64,000 bases of DNA from Choristoneura fumiferana (Eukaryota > Arthropoda > Insecta > Lepidoptera > Tortricidae), in NCBI RefSeq assembly GCF_025370935.1, contig NC_133472.1, positions 18,594,411-18,658,410 on the forward strand, in the 5' to 3' direction. The position numbers and the translations under genes are program-made. Positions 23,003 through 34,995 of the stretch are shown piece by piece; positions within the stretch are counted from its first letter, which is position 1; every line of letters starts with the position of its first letter. A model generated the notes under the pieces. It ran no database searches. It had not been told where the DNA came from and saw only the letters and a program-made list of their open reading frames with translations.

Positions 23003-23239
23003 TTAATCTCGTGTCCGCGTCGTAAGTTATTCAAGGTCAAATGACAAAAAAAAGTCAGTTTTTCGTGATCATCTCGGTTTCTGTAGCTCCAGTGATGTTA
23101 ACATTTATTACAAAACTGTACAGCATAAAATAAATAAATAAAATAAATATCATGGCACACTTGACACCAATTGACCTAGTCCCAAACTAAGCAAAGTTTG
23201 TACTATGGATAGTAGGCAACGGATAAACATACTTATATA

Positions 23240-24388
23240 CAGGGTTTTCCAGAAGTACCACGTCACAGTGACAGCTCAAGAGGAACCTAACCAACCTAAC
23301 ATAACCCCAGTAAAAGTTGCACGTTTTTCGAGTTATTACCGAAATAAAGATTTTTGGGGATACTCCCCTTTGTCTTGACATTTTTAGTACCAGCATCGAC
23401 TTGGAAAGCTCTTAAGAAGAGTTTTTACGTGTATCGAATCGTGAATAGTTACTTTAGAAGTGCAGTGTGTTATTTTGTCAGTAACTACCGTAAAATGCTG
23501 AAAAAAACTTCATTAATCTTGATTTAAGTTGTCTCAAAAACATGAGTTACAACTTTAAGCATCTGCCATGAAAAAAAATTACCAGAAACGAAACAAATAA
23601 ATAACGTCAATAAATTAGGCATGTTATGCAGATTCAGAAATGGTATGACACATGTATCTTACTGCGATAACATTAGGCATTCTTATTACTTTGCTGATGC
23701 CGTAAGCCGTCAGTGTTAAGTAAAAACATGTTACATTACCTAATAATTTATTGATTCAGGCGTTACTTTGCCGAGGTCCATATTAATGAACTGAAACAAT
23801 CACCTACTTTGCTCACCCGCGACCTTATGATAGCTACGTTTATACTAGAAATGTTTGTTCATTCAGTTCCTCCTCCTCCACACTGCAAAAATACAGGGTA
23901 GTTCGAAGGACTCGCGCTGCTAGGCAGACTTGAAACCCCACACTTCAGTCTACTCGTGACCACGGCCACTGCAATGTTGCCGAAATGCCGAGGTAAATAT
24001 TACTCGTGTGTGTTAGCGTGATAAGTCCCGTTGGTGGTATTTTGACTATGAATGAAAATCACAAATGTTTAAAACGATACATAATATTATTTAGTTAACG
24101 CTATAATCTGGACATCTTTAAGGTCAAAGTGAACAGACACCTCCTAGACAAACGTGTACCATCTTAGGCCTCATCTTCGCCTTCCATCAAGCGAGATTGA
24201 GGTCAAACGTAAGCCTATATTAAAAATATTCTAAAACCCGATTGGGGGGAGTATCCCCAAAAATCTTTATTTCGGTAATAACTCGAAAACCGTGCAACTT
24301 TTACTGGGGTCATGTTAGGTTGGTTAGGTTCCTCTTGAGCTGGCCTACCTCTGGTGTCACTGTGACGTGGTACTTCTGGGACACCCTG
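23240..24388. mobile_element. internally deleted relative of the 54136 transposon
   Basis: Ends read CAGGGTKTYCCAGAAGTACC with TA on both sides (23238-23239 and 24389-24390). Compared with 54136-56719 it is in reverse orientation and lacks the transposase region but keeps the terminus-like block TTGCCGAAA..CCGAGGTAAATATT. A non-autonomous derivative of 1,149 bp. Confidence 0.8.
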
Positions 24389-24458
24389 TAGATAGATACA
24401 TACTTAAATACATATTAAAGATCCAAGGCCCGAGAACAAACATTCGTATTATAAACTT

Positions 24459-24661
24459 CAATTCAATAGAATCTGACAATCCTGTAGACACTTCCAGCCT
24501 ACTAATATAAACACCGGGCTGCCTAAGGCTTAGTGATGTGACTATTATTCTTTTTTGATTTCTTTTAGATGATAATTGCAACACCAGGGACATATATAAT
24601 CAAGTGTGCCCACGATAGGGTGTCTTAAATATGTAGAAAATTGTCAGATTCTATTGAATTG
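24459..24661. mobile_element. MITE with CAATTCAATAGAATCTGACAAT ends
   Basis: The 22-bp inverted repeats are perfect by eye and enclose about 160 bp without an ORF. It is inserted in the body of the SINE. Confidence 0.65.
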
Positions 24662-24899
24662 TACTTTACATACAAATGTCTGCCCCGGCCGGGAATCGAA
24701 CCCGGGACCTCAAGCTTCGTATTCAGGTTCTCTAACCACTTGGCCATCCGGTCGTCCATAAAATTTGCAACAAATATTGTGTTAAAAATTGTTCGTACGT
24801 CCAACCGTTATTGAGATAGAGGGCAGAGAGCCCGCAGCGATCAGCCATACTGACTGATGCAAGGTCAACCGTAAATCAAGTTATTCAAGTTATTTCAAG

Positions 24900-25765
24900 A
24901 TATTATCCCTATCCCGTGGGAATATCGGGGTAAGAAAAGCTTATGTGTTATTCCAGAGGCCTAGCTACCTACATACCAAATTTCATGGTTTTAAGCCCAG
25001 TGGTTGTTATTTCGAGATTTTATCCCTAGGTTATTCCGTGGGAATATCGGGTCAAAAAGTCGCCTATGTGTTATTCCAGACGTCCAGCTACCTTCATACC
25101 AAATTTCAAGACTCTAAGCCCAGCGGTTATTATTTCGAGATTTTATTCCTATCCCGTGGAAATATCAGGATAAAAAGTAGCTTATGTGTTATTTCAGAGG
25201 TCCAGCTACCTACATACAAAATGTGATGGCTCCAAGCCCAGCGGTTGTTATTTCAAGATTTTATCCCTAAGTATCCCGTGGGAATATCGGGTCAAAAAGT
25301 TGCCTATGTGTTATTCCAGACGTCCAACTACCTGCATACCAAATTTCATGACTAAGCCCAGCGGTTGTTATTTCAAGATTTTATTCCTATCCCGTGGAAA
25401 TATCGGGATAAAAAGTAGCTTATGTGTTATTTCAGAGGTCCAGCTACCTACATACAAAATGTGATGGCTCCAAGCCCAGCGGTTGTTATTTCAAGATTTT
25501 ATCCCTAAGTATCCCGTGGGAATATCGGGTCAAAAAGTTGCCTATGTGTTATTCCAGACGTCCAACTACCTGCATAGCCGTTGTTATTTCGAGATTTTAT
25601 CCCTATCCCGTGGGAATATCGGGATAAAAAGTATCATATGTTTTAATCCAGGTTATAAACTAACTTTTCGCCAAATTTCATCCAAATCCGTCCAGCCGTT
25701 TCAGCGTGAAGAAGTAACAAACATACTCACTCACTCACTCACAAACTTTCACATTTATAATATAG
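24900..25765 (+). repeat. tandem array of about 119-bp units with a 238-bp higher-order period
   Basis: Seven units contain TTATCCCTA..TCCCGTGGGAATATCGGG, TATGTGTTATTCCAGA and AGCCCAGCGGTTGTTATTTC. Two successive pairs (from 25180 and 25418) are nearly identical over 238 bp, showing recent dimer duplication; the last unit is shortened. The array ends in a reversed Helitron-like start (CTCACTCACTCAC...TTATAATATAGT). Confidence 0.85.
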
Positions 25766-25767
25766 TG

Positions 25768-26623
25768 CATGGGCCAGCTAGCCAAATTTAACAAAATGGT
25801 ATAATTTGGGGGTACTAAGTTTCCTTCTTACAATAGTTAGACAGGTTTATTACGATGTAAAAAAACCATGATTGCCATCTAAAAGTAGTAGCTAATAGAA
25901 ATGGCGGCCAATCCAAGATGGCGGATGTCGAGTTTTAAAAAAACAACTATAACTCGAGAACTATTCGTCCGATTTCATTTCTGTTTTTTTTTTAAACAAA
26001 AGTTCTATTTGTGTGCTTTAAATTTTGTTATATGATTTGTTTTGATTGAAATTTTTAAAATTTTTGTTTGTAATTATTTTTTTAATACAAGTTTTCACAA
26101 AATATCGTGTACATTAAAAAACAACTTATTTAGTCAACGCAGTTATTTAGTCAACGGTGAATTTCAACGGAAATAAAATCAAATTCATGTTTCAATGTGT
26201 TTTCAGCCATCAGACCCATATATGTTATACGTCAAATTAAAGATAATTTAAAACGCTACTATTCCTTATCTAATGCTTTTTGTAATGTACAAGATATTTT
26301 GTAAAAACTTAAAAAATAATAATAATAAACTTTTAAATATTTATTTAATTACTTATTAACTGTTGATTTTACTGATATAATATACATAACAAAATTTAAA
26401 GCACATATATAGAGCTTCGGTTTTAATTTTTTTTTAATGAAATCGGACGAATACTTCTCGAGTTCCATCCATCATCTTGCCATCTTGGATTGGCCGCCAT
26501 TTCTATTAGCTACTACTTTGAGATGGCAATCATGGTTTTTTAACATCATAATAAACCTATGTAACTGCTGTAAAAAGGAAATTTGGTACCCCCAAATTAT
26601 ACCGAAATCTTGGCTGGCCCATG
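25768..26623. mobile_element. 856-bp foldback element
   Basis: CATGGGCCAGCTAGCCAAAT at the left and TTGGCTGGCCCATG at the right begin inverted arms of about 270 bp that share AATGGCGGCCAATCCAAGAT and TTCGTCCGATTTCATT. The centre is AT-rich with no ORF. Confidence 0.75.
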
Positions 26624-26983
26624 GACTAATATTAGTACGACATATAATAATATATATAATAATAAGCCTCTTTTATTCCTTAATACAATTAAACGATACA
26701 ATTTTAAAATAAATTTACAATTTCTCAATTTCATTTGGTAATTAAATACTAGATCATAATTAATTTGATAATATAAATTAAAATAAATTATTTGACTTAT
26801 TAATAAAACAATAGAATGTATAATTTCAATTTCTCGGTTGGTATATAAAAGATTAGACAATTATTAATTTGGTAATTAGTATAAAATTTATAAAATTTAT
26901 TTAATTATTTGAATTATAGTCTAAGTTACAGTTAATACATTTATAGCATGCAATTCAATATCAATATTTTATTAAGGACCTCA

Positions 26984-29770
26984 CTACAGAGTAAAGGCCT
27001 CCTCCATTTTTCTCCACACGATTCTATCCGTCGCCCTTTCCTTCCAGTTACTTCCCGCTGTTTTCAGTTTCTCGTCGAGCCATCTCACTGGTCTGCCTCT
27101 ATTTCTCTTGCCTAGTGGTCCTTTCCATGTAGTTAACTTTTTTGTCCACTTTTCATCGTCCATACGTGCGACGTGACCAGCCCATTTCCACTTTAGTTTT
27201 TTGCAGTGTTGTAAAGCGTCTATAACTTGTTGTATTTCTTATGTCTGTATTTGTCCTTTTATGCTTTAATTTTATTTTTAAAACGCTTCGTTCCATGGCT
27301 CTTTGGGTTGTTAACATCTTATTTTTGGTCTGGTTTTTGAATATCCATGTTTGTGATGCACAAGAGAGAGATGGCAAAATACAGGAGTCAAGAACTTTTT
27401 TCTTCAATCTCATCGGAATATTTGATTTAAGGACTTCCTTTAAGCTCCAAAATTTGTTCCAGGCCATGTTTATTCGTCTAGTTCGTCTCGATGTCTAGTT
27501 TTCCTGAAAGATATTTGTTTACCTAGGTATATATATTCATCGACATAATCTAGTGGAGCGTTGTTGACAATTATGGGGTTTTTTTTTGGTTTGTCATAAT
27601 TTTTGTTTTCGATGTGTTTAATTCTAAACCAATTTCATAGCTATTTGCATGTATTTCCTGTAAGAGTACTATATCATCAGCAAATCTGAGGTTGCTCAAA
27701 AATTTTCCGTTTCATAATGCTTTGGAGTACGGTTATAAAAATTCTGGGTGATAAAGGGCCGCCTTGCCGGACTCCTCTATGTATATCTATTTCCGATCCT
27801 GTTTTGTCCAATATTATTCTACTTTTACTATTTTTATATATATTTTTTATAAGTTCTACAGTTTCCCATGGTACCTTGCATTCCTGTAGAGCTCTCCATA
27901 TACTATCGTGGGAAATAGAGTCGAATGCTTTGGCATAATCTATAAACGCTAGGTAGAGCGAGCGGTTCATTTCCTCATACTTTTCTATCACTAATTCTAT
28001 AGAGTGAATGTGATCCATAGTCGAGTAATTCTTTCTGAAACCTGCTTGCTCTACCGGTTGGTGTATCTCGGTATAGTCTGCTAGACGCATTTCCACGCAA
28101 GAGGCAAACAGTTTGTAGAGATTAGGTTGTAGGCTTATAATTATTTTTTCTATAATTACCAATGTCAGATGGGTTTCCTTTCTTATAGAGAAGAACGATG
28201 TCTGATTTCACCCATTCACAAGGGATTTCTTTTTCGTCTAAAATTTTATTAAATAGAGTGGTCAGAAGCGGTGTTAAGACAGGCTCTCCAGCTATAATTG
28301 CCTCGTTTGGTATACTATCCGGTCCGGTGCTTTTCTCCTTTTTTAGTGCTTTAATTTTTGTAGAGATTTCTTGAAGTGAAAATCGTTGTAAGGTGGTACT
28401 ATTGTGATATTCCGTTTCTGTTTGTATCTTTGTGCGCGGCGCTGTCTTGATTGAGTTTAGGTCTTTATAAAACTCAGTAGCTATTTTTATTATTCCTGAT
28501 CTAGAAAAAGTCTTCTTATTACTTTTGGTGTTCTCCTGCAAGCAAGGTATCCATTGTTTAGATGTTTTTAGTTCTTTCAGACCTTTTTTCGTACTTAATA
28601 GAAGGTAGTGAAGATAGTGGATAATCTATGATTTAGGTATTCTTTTTTTTTATAATTTTTTGGACGTTTTTATATAAGTAAATAAGTTTTTTCTTTTTTT
28701 TCTTCCAATGATAACGGTTTTTTATGTGTTAGGTAGTTTCTTCTATTTAAAAGCATTCTTGTATTATCTGTAATAATGGGTTGTATTTTTTGTTTTTCTT
28801 TGTTGCACACTGTTGATTTGAAACTTTCCTTAATCGCTCTTTTGATTTTTTTATAGTAATTTTCTACATTTTCGTTTTCTTCTAATTTTATATTCGAAGA
28901 GTGTAGTTCTAGATTTTTCTTGAATTTCTGTTGCTCGTCAATAGTGTACAATGAGTAGTTTTTGGTTTTGTATTTGCCTCTTGATTTTTTCTTGTTGGTC
29001 CGCAACAAAGTGCTCCTTACAAGTCTGTGATCGCTGGGGAAGGGTAATTTGTGTAATACTTCAATATTGGTAAATTTTTCTTTTAAATTTGATAAAATGT
29101 AATCTATCTGACTTTTATTGTTTTTTGATGAAAGCCATGTCCATAGGTTTTTGCTAGGTTTTTTAAATAGGCTGTTGATTACAAATAAGTTTTTTTCCCA
29201 GCAGAATTGAATGAATATGTCGCCTCTTTTGTCTCTCTTGCCGAAACATGTATTGCCCAATATTCTATCTTCGCCTTTTAACTTACAGCCAACCCTGGCA
29301 TTGAAGTCTCCCATAATTATAAGGGTGTTTTTACAATATTCCAGACATTCTTGTTATTTTTCGTAGAACATTTCAATTTCTGATTCAGTTGCATCTGAGG
29401 TAGGGGCGTAAACTTGAATTAAGTATATGTCTTTGTTTCCTATTTTTAGCTGTAATATACATATTCTATCAGACAATGCAGTGAAACTTTCTATATTTCC
29501 TTTAAGGTATTTCTTTATAAGGAAACCTACTCCGTGTTGGTTGTCCTTTTGCCTCTCCAAAATAACAGAATATGTGGTTTTCATCTTCTTCTATGTTATA
29601 TCCTGTGCGTCTTATCTCTGACAGACCAATTATATCGTATTTAATCCCTGATATAGCTTGTTTAAATTCTAATAGCCTTCCATATGATAGTAGCGATCGG
29701 GCATTAAATGTACATATGTATAGTGGGTGGAGTGGAGGGTTACAGTCTCGTACCCACGCGGTGACAGGCT
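26984..29770 (-). pseudogene. retrotransposon ORF2: endonuclease plus reverse transcriptase, broken
   Basis: In order on the minus strand: TFNARSLLSYGRLLEF and IIGLSEIRRTGYN (endonuclease start), LIQVYAPTSDATESEIEMFY, MGDFNARVG, QIDYILSN and PFPSDHRLV (catalytic core), KSTGPDSIPNEAI, VEQAGFRKNYSTMDHI, FIDYAKAFDSI, RGVRQGGPLSP and NLRFADDIVLL (reverse transcriptase A-C boxes), then WAGHVARMDDEKWTKKL and NRGRPVRWLDEKL with stop at 26984-26986. At least four frameshifts or stops separate these blocks, so it cannot be active. Confidence 0.88.
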
Positions 29771-29804
29771 GTATTGGGGGACTGGGAGAGGGCTGCTTTA
29801 ATTG

Positions 29805-30629
29805 CTATATCGTGTTTTTGTTGGAGCTTGTACTTTGTTGTTCAGACGAGCTTTTGTCCGGGTAGGTGAAGGTTGGAGTTTTTAAAATGAAGTTTTCCAT
29901 TACATTGGTTTTGTTGATCTTCGAAGGCTGGTTTTTATTTTGATTTGTTTTTGGTTTCGCTGTAATTTCTGGCGATTCTGGTCGACTTCTCTTTTTGCTG
30001 TTGATTTCTTGCGGTTCCTTAAACTGTTTATTTTGGTAGTCGTTTTTGTTTTTAAGGATAATAAGTTTATCATATTTAATAACCGCTTTTCTTCCTTGTT
30101 CTCTTTCCTTTTCTACTTCTTTCTGGAGTTCCTTTCGCTTGTTCAACATTTCCGGTGGATAGTCTTCTTTAATGTAGTACGATGTTGTGTCTAGTTTTTT
30201 CTTATTTTGTTGATTTTTTATTTTTAACCCCATAGTGAGCATTGTCACGACAATGGGCCTTATCTTCTCCCCTTTCCTCCCGTGTCTTCTCACGTATTCG
30301 ATGCTGTTATTTTCGCAATTTATTTTTAGGATGTTTTTTATAATGTCAACTACAATTGCTTCTAAACTGTGGTAGCACTTTTCAGTTTCTTCTACGCCGA
30401 AAAAAAGTAATTTTTTTCTCCTTTTACATCTTTCTAGGTTTTCTATAGCAAATTTTTGTTTTTCTAATTTTTGTTCGAGTTGCTCATTTTTTGATTCTAG
30501 GTGTTTAAATTTTTCGTTAATATTATTATTTATCGTGTTTTTAATATCTTGCTTCATGTCCTGCATGTCCAGCTTCTGTTGCCTTATTTCTACCTGCATA
30601 GTTCTCAACAAAGTTTTTATTTCGTCCAT
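29805..30629 (-). CDS. retrotransposon ORF1 (coiled-coil RNA-binding-type protein)
   Basis: The 274-codon ORF begins MDEIKTLLRTMQVEIRQQKL and forms a long coiled coil to about residue 70, then RKKLLFFGVEETEK, which resembles the start of the RNA-recognition fold in L1-type ORF1 proteins, then YVRRHGRKGEKIRPIVVTM. The C-terminal third is Lys/Asn/Pro-rich and disordered. It is intact, unlike ORF2, and overlaps the start of the endonuclease region slightly. Confidence 0.75.
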   Translation of the reverse strand: MDEIKTLLRTMQVEIRQQKLDMQDMKQDIKNTINNNINEKFKHLESKNEQLEQKLEKQKFAIENLERCKRRKKLLFFGVEETEKCYHSLEAIVVDIIKNILKINCENNSIEYVRRHGRKGEKIRPIVVTMLTMGLKIKNQQNKKKLDTTSYYIKEDYPPEMLNKRKELQKEVEKEREQGRKAVIKYDKLIILKNKNDYQNKQFKEPQEINSKKRSRPESPEITAKPKTNQNKNQPSKINKTNVMENFILKTPTFTYPDKSSSEQQSTSSNKNTI

Positions 30630-31200
30630 TTTTTTTTATTACAGCGCCCTCTTTTGTTATGACTGTGTAATATTAAGAGGATCGTTACGGTACTGAATGG
30701 TTGCTACTGCGCTTACTATTTCGGCGTGGATAGATCGCGATCGAATGTGGCGTAGTGCTATTGATAGTTCCTCATAGATGTCGTTGTTCGCTACAGCTAT
30801 TTATAACGAAATGATGTTGCAGTTATTATTTAAATGCTATTTTGAGGTTATCAATTATTAACTTTTTTCTCGCACCTTACACTATAATGCTCCGTAAATA
30901 TTTGTAGTTCACTTTTTAAAATGTACAGTTTTTTTTTGTTTTTAGGCATTAGATAGTTTTGTTCACTGTTATTATAGTCACTTAACGTCACTTTGTTGTT
31001 TTCGTTTGTCACTTGTTTTACGGAAGTTGTGTTCACTTTATCTACATAATTTGTGTTTAGTTCGATAAATTCACTGGTTTTCGGTACTTTTTGAATGGAT
31101 TTATGACAAATCCTTCGCTTTCGTTATTTTAGATTAATAATTTGTACAGAGCTAATGTTTACTACGTCACAGCAGCGCCCTAGTATTAGTAGGACATATA

Positions 31201-32177
31201 TATGCACTCAAATTATTAAGGCTTCGCACGCGTAAGTCATTTTATTAGATACAGCAGTTGAATTGAAATTCCGGGTTTTTGCAAAATTCCCGTGGTAATT
31301 CCCGAAAATTATTAATTTGTGTGTGAAAAAGGTCCCGCCTCAGCATAAATGCGGGCTCCTAGGGTGAAGCCAGCGCTGGTCTTCCGGCGAGACCATTTTT
31401 ATCGGTCACAGAAACCCTGTCGTGCAACACGGCCTTACGCGGTATGTTGAACGCAGCCGTTGCGATTGCGTCGAGCAGCGCTGTCTGACGGCGAACAAAC
31501 TTCTTAAATTTATAACCTTAAAAAAAGACCGTGCGCACGTCATGGTTGCTGTGACTGTGAGAGACCTTTAGAACATATTCCTCACAAAATATAGGGTATT
31601 ATTATGGTTTTATAATTCAAGGTTCGGGTAAGCCCCATTAGCCTTCAGTGTCGGGTCTATATTTTTGTGTTTAGATAGCATAAAGGAAATATTTTTTTTT
31701 TTAACACTGCCTTAGATACCTATAATAGGATCAAATAAAGATGAATATGGGCAATCAGGGGAAAAAACTCGTGTAGTTTTGAATATTGGTACCTACAGTT
31801 ATACCTTGCAGTATCCAGATGAACACACTTAAAGTTCTCAAGGGTGGGGGGTGTGCTGATGGTGTAAGGGGGGTTAAAGGTACCTTTTTTTAGGTTTTTG
31901 CTCATATCTCGAATATTTTTACAAATAGCATTATGATTACTTTGGACAAAAGTTTATACATAAAATTTTCTACAAATTTGGTCATATTCATTTTTTCTCT
32001 ACGATTTATACTTTAGGAGCTACGGGTTGTGTAAGTTTTAACAGATTCAAAAAGAAGACGCTTTAAGAATAACGAAATGACCTTTTTGATATTTAAGAAT
32101 AGAAAAAGCAAATCAGTCTGTCTTTATTATTATCTTATTCATCGTATTCTACATCAACATCTTCGTCTCCTACTTCT
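31201..32177. other. pum intron, no gene seen
   Basis: Includes a moderately GC-rich stretch (31320-31500). TACCTTGCAGTATCCAGATG (31802) and its inverted relative near 33205-33230 show that flanks of the 32186 element belong to an older inverted repeat. Confidence 0.4.
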
Positions 32178-32185
32178 GTGATAAT

Positions 32186-32720
32186 CAAGGAGCGGAATTT
32201 CTCATAGCAAAAATCAAACATCAAAGGGATTGAACATAAGTTTTATCGACTATTCCAGTTATCGATGTTGTCGAATCGACTCTTCGCTTGTTATCGCCTT
32301 GTAACATTATTCTGTAACATTTGACCTCTTTGATAAGCGACTTGCATCTCCATATTAAAATAAAGTAAATCCCGGCAACGTCACATATTATGACATTTAT
32401 GTCGCTTGAGTTTTTCTAAGTCATTCCCGTGTTATTAAAATGATTAATCCTAAAAGAAAAACGATTGACAAATGGATAAAAAACATCCCTTACTTACAAT
32501 GAGGACTCTTTAACGGTATATTGCTCTAAATGTAAAGTTAATTTAAAGCAGCTCAAGCTCTTTATATTTTAATTGTACCTAACTAGCTTAAAAAGTGCTA
32601 TTTTAAAAGTACCTACTATTTTCTGTTTTATTAATTGCTGAAATATTTATCGATATTCGATAAAACTTATGTTCAATTCCTTTGACGTTTGATTTTTGCT
32701 ATGAGAAATTCCGCTCCTTG
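32186..32720 (+). mobile_element. hAT-like non-autonomous transposon, copy 2
   Basis: Same ends as at 3978 (CAAGGAGCGGAATTTCTCAT), flanked by GTGATAAT and ATGATAAT (7 of 8). Inside is MINPKRKTIDKWIKNIP, aligned with MVIRKRKTIK..NKWIK of copy 1. Confidence 0.62.
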
Positions 32721-33394
32721 ATGATAATCTACATGTAGCTACATCGTTTGTATGTACATGAGCCTAAGCAGCGGAAGCATACGACTAGGATCAATGGTGG
32801 TAATTGGCTCCTCGCTTCCAACCCCACATTTCGGGGACATTTCGTTACCCAGCGTCTCTTGTAGTTGGTGTAATACCTACTCGTAATGCGTGATATTTTG
32901 CTGACCCTTTAGTAGGGAGGAGAAAAGAGAGATCAGCTTTGGACTTGGTATTTGGACAAAAAGCGAGTATCGATGGCTGTTAAGATCAAGCTGTGTAGTG
33001 GGCGCACGATATATTTTCAAAAACAGTTTCTCTTTATTTTTTAGAGCAAAAAAAAGATGACCAAATTTGTCGGAAATTTTATGTAGAAAGTACCTAAACA
33101 TAATTCTATTCGAACAAATATTCGAGATATTAGCTAAAACCTGAAAAAGGTACCTTCAACCCCCCTACACCCTCAGCACAGCCCCTTGAGGACTTTTAGT
33201 ATGTTCATCTGGATACCGCAAGGTATAACTCTACTGTACTGTATAATTTTCAAAACTACATGTATTTTTTTCCCATGATTTTGTTACTTTTCTCATCCTA
33301 CTACTCTATAATGTCTACTAGCTCTCTGACTTATTATCTTCATCCCAAGTGGCAGTTCGGTCTGTAATATTGATCGCAGTCGTGCTTTTTTCAG

Positions 33395-33626
33395 TGCTCT
33401 CCACGTGATGATGAAGGATCAATACGCAAACTACGTGGTGCAAAAAATGATCGACGTGGCAGAACCGACCCAACGCAAGGTTCTCATGCACAAGATTCGC
33501 CCTCATATTGGCTCGTTGCGCAAGTACACCTATGGAAAGCACATCATTGCCAAACTGGAGAAATTCTTCATGAAAGCGCCAGAGTTGGGACCCATCGGCC
33601 CGCCTCCTCCCAACCCTGTGCTGTAG
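33395..33626 (+). CDS. pum: pumilio last coding exon: Puf repeat 8, C-terminal cap and stop
   Basis: After the acceptor TTTTTTCAG and one base finishing an Asn codon, it reads ALHVMMKDQYANYVVQKMID (repeat 8, N-Y-x-x-Q), then KIRPHIGSLRKYTYGKHIIA and KLEKFFMK, and ends GPPPPNPVL with TAG at 33624-33626. With the other five exons all eight Puf repeats have their expected triads (SR-Q, NY-Q, CR-Q, NH-Q, CR-Q, NY-Q, SN-E, NY-Q), so the protein should bind the usual UGUANAUA site. The intron before this exon is 11.7 kb, the longest pum intron in the window, and holds a complete-looking retrotransposon. Confidence 0.97.
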
Positions 33627-33993
33627 TATGTGTAAAGTATTAACGTCCGCGGGCATAGGCTGATGCGACGGCGCGGGTATCGCCTATTATAAATTTGTGA
33701 ATATTTGCGATTGTACATTTGTAACTAAAGAGCTTGCCGCTTTGTCACCTACCGCACATCGGCAGGATTGCACCGCCGGCTGTGACCCTCTCATAGTAAA
33801 TGTAGCGGCAGACAACAGCCGTTATTACATCTGATTAGATATAAATATTATCGTGCGCCCTTTTGTGTCTGTGTATGGTAAGATAAGGTCGTGTTGTACC
33901 TATAATAATTGTGTTAGTAGTATTGTGTTGTGAGAGGCAGGCACCGGCGGAAGGCGCGCGCGGCGGCTGCGACGCGCAGGCGTGCGGCGCCTC

Positions 33994-34001
33994 TGTACAT
34001 A
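33994..34001 (+). promoter_or_regulatory. Pumilio recognition element in pum's own 3' UTR
   Basis: The bases TGTACATA match the UGUANAUA consensus at all eight positions, about 370 bases after the stop codon. A 7-of-8 match (TGTACATT) lies at 33712-33719. Since the encoded Puf domain has the canonical reading residues, the mRNA could be bound by its own product; that autoregulation is an inference. Confidence 0.6.
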
Positions 34002-34971
34002 CCGTAGCAGCAGACTGATGTAAAGAATGATACGATACTATATACTGTAACAATAGTTGTACAGCGTCGACGCCGACTCTGGTGCTCGCCCGTCGCGTCA
34101 CCGTGGCGTAGTTCTATTGAGTTTAGCTCTAAGTGTTCTAGTATTATTCGTTGTTCGTATGAATCTATGTATAAATATTTGAACGTCTCTCATTCTCGTG
34201 TAATTTATGAATCGAAAGGAAACAGAATGGTCGTATGATCCGCAACGTTTCCGTAGTTTAGCTCGTTGTAGAATAACTATTAGCTGGGCTAGGGGACCTT
34301 GAATCTTCTAGTGATTGAGATATGCCGCAGGCAGTTCTAGACAATCGGCACTATAGCCGTGATTTTAATTATATAATTGTAATTTATTAATTTCAAGTCA
34401 AGCTCTCGTTTAAGTTAAACTCGGCTTTTAAATCATACGTATCGAATATTTTAATGATGGAATGTATAGTTATTTTTGTTTTGTGAAAATGATATTTTTG
34501 TATATTTTTATGTAACTAATTTAAGTTATTTAGTTAATGAGCCTCCTGAAAAGATGCGAGTAATGTCGTGGGGCGCGGTCGGCCGGCGCGAGGTCACGGT
34601 CGCGGGCGGCGGGCAGCGCTCGCTGGTTATAGTGATGATTGTTAAGTCCTGTACTGATAGTTATAGTTCCGAGGTCTACCTTGCCGGTTGCACGTCACAA
34701 GCGTAGCTGCTCCTCATTCCCCTATGTAATTAAACTTAATAGGAAGCGTAGTTTCCTATGACACCTCAGATTTTTTACATTTAGAGGTAACAAAAAAATT
34801 GTATATGGCTGTACAAAATGATTACAAATGATTTGTAAAACCTGTTTGTGATGGAATAAGGCGAGACGTCAAGGGCGGCGAGGTGTAACGATCACGGCTC
34901 TCGACGGCCCGCCTTGTAGGTTGTACTAGATAACATTTATATGATGATCCATCTGTTTAGACATTAATTAT

Positions 34972-34977
34972 AATAAA
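34972..34977 (+). terminator. pum poly(A) signal AATAAA
   Basis: A canonical hexamer lies about 1.35 kb after the pum stop, followed within 20-40 bases by a T/GT-rich stretch (ACGTTGTTTTATTTTTTAG), as expected of a poly(A) site. Confidence 0.65.
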
Positions 34978-34995
34978 GCATTTCTGTAATAATAT

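Larger units (their letters stand above)
23200..24756 (-). mobile_element. SINE (second family) broken by two insertions
   Basis: The tRNA-like head (24680-24756, B box GGTTCGATTCC) matches that at 10419-10491. The body is split by a 203-bp MITE (24459-24661) and the tail ACGGATAAACATACTTATA is separated from it by a 1.15-kb transposon (23240-24388). Put together, the remaining parts give the ordinary short SINE. Confidence 0.7.
26647..31183 (-). mobile_element. non-LTR retrotransposon, apparently full length but decayed
   Basis: It has ORF1, an APE-type endonuclease and a reverse transcriptase in order on the minus strand. It is flanked by TATTAGTACGACATATA (26630-26646) and the same 17 bases with one change (31184-31200), a likely target-site duplication. 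The 3' end (low coordinate) finishes in TTATTATATATATTATT-type sequence. Composition is strikingly T-rich on the plus strand (A-rich sense strand). The C-terminal RGRPVRWLDE and endonuclease style suggest an RTE-related clade; not certain. Confidence 0.8.
33627..34995 (+). other. pum: pumilio 3' UTR
   Basis: This is the stretch between the pum stop codon and a poly(A) signal AATAAA at 34972-34977; the exact cleavage site is inferred at about 34995. It holds no long ORF of note, several GC-rich patches (33950-33990, 34560-34625) and one perfect Pumilio element. No recognisable transposon interrupts it, in contrast to the flanking sequence, which supports it being a conserved transcribed UTR. 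Confidence 0.75.
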
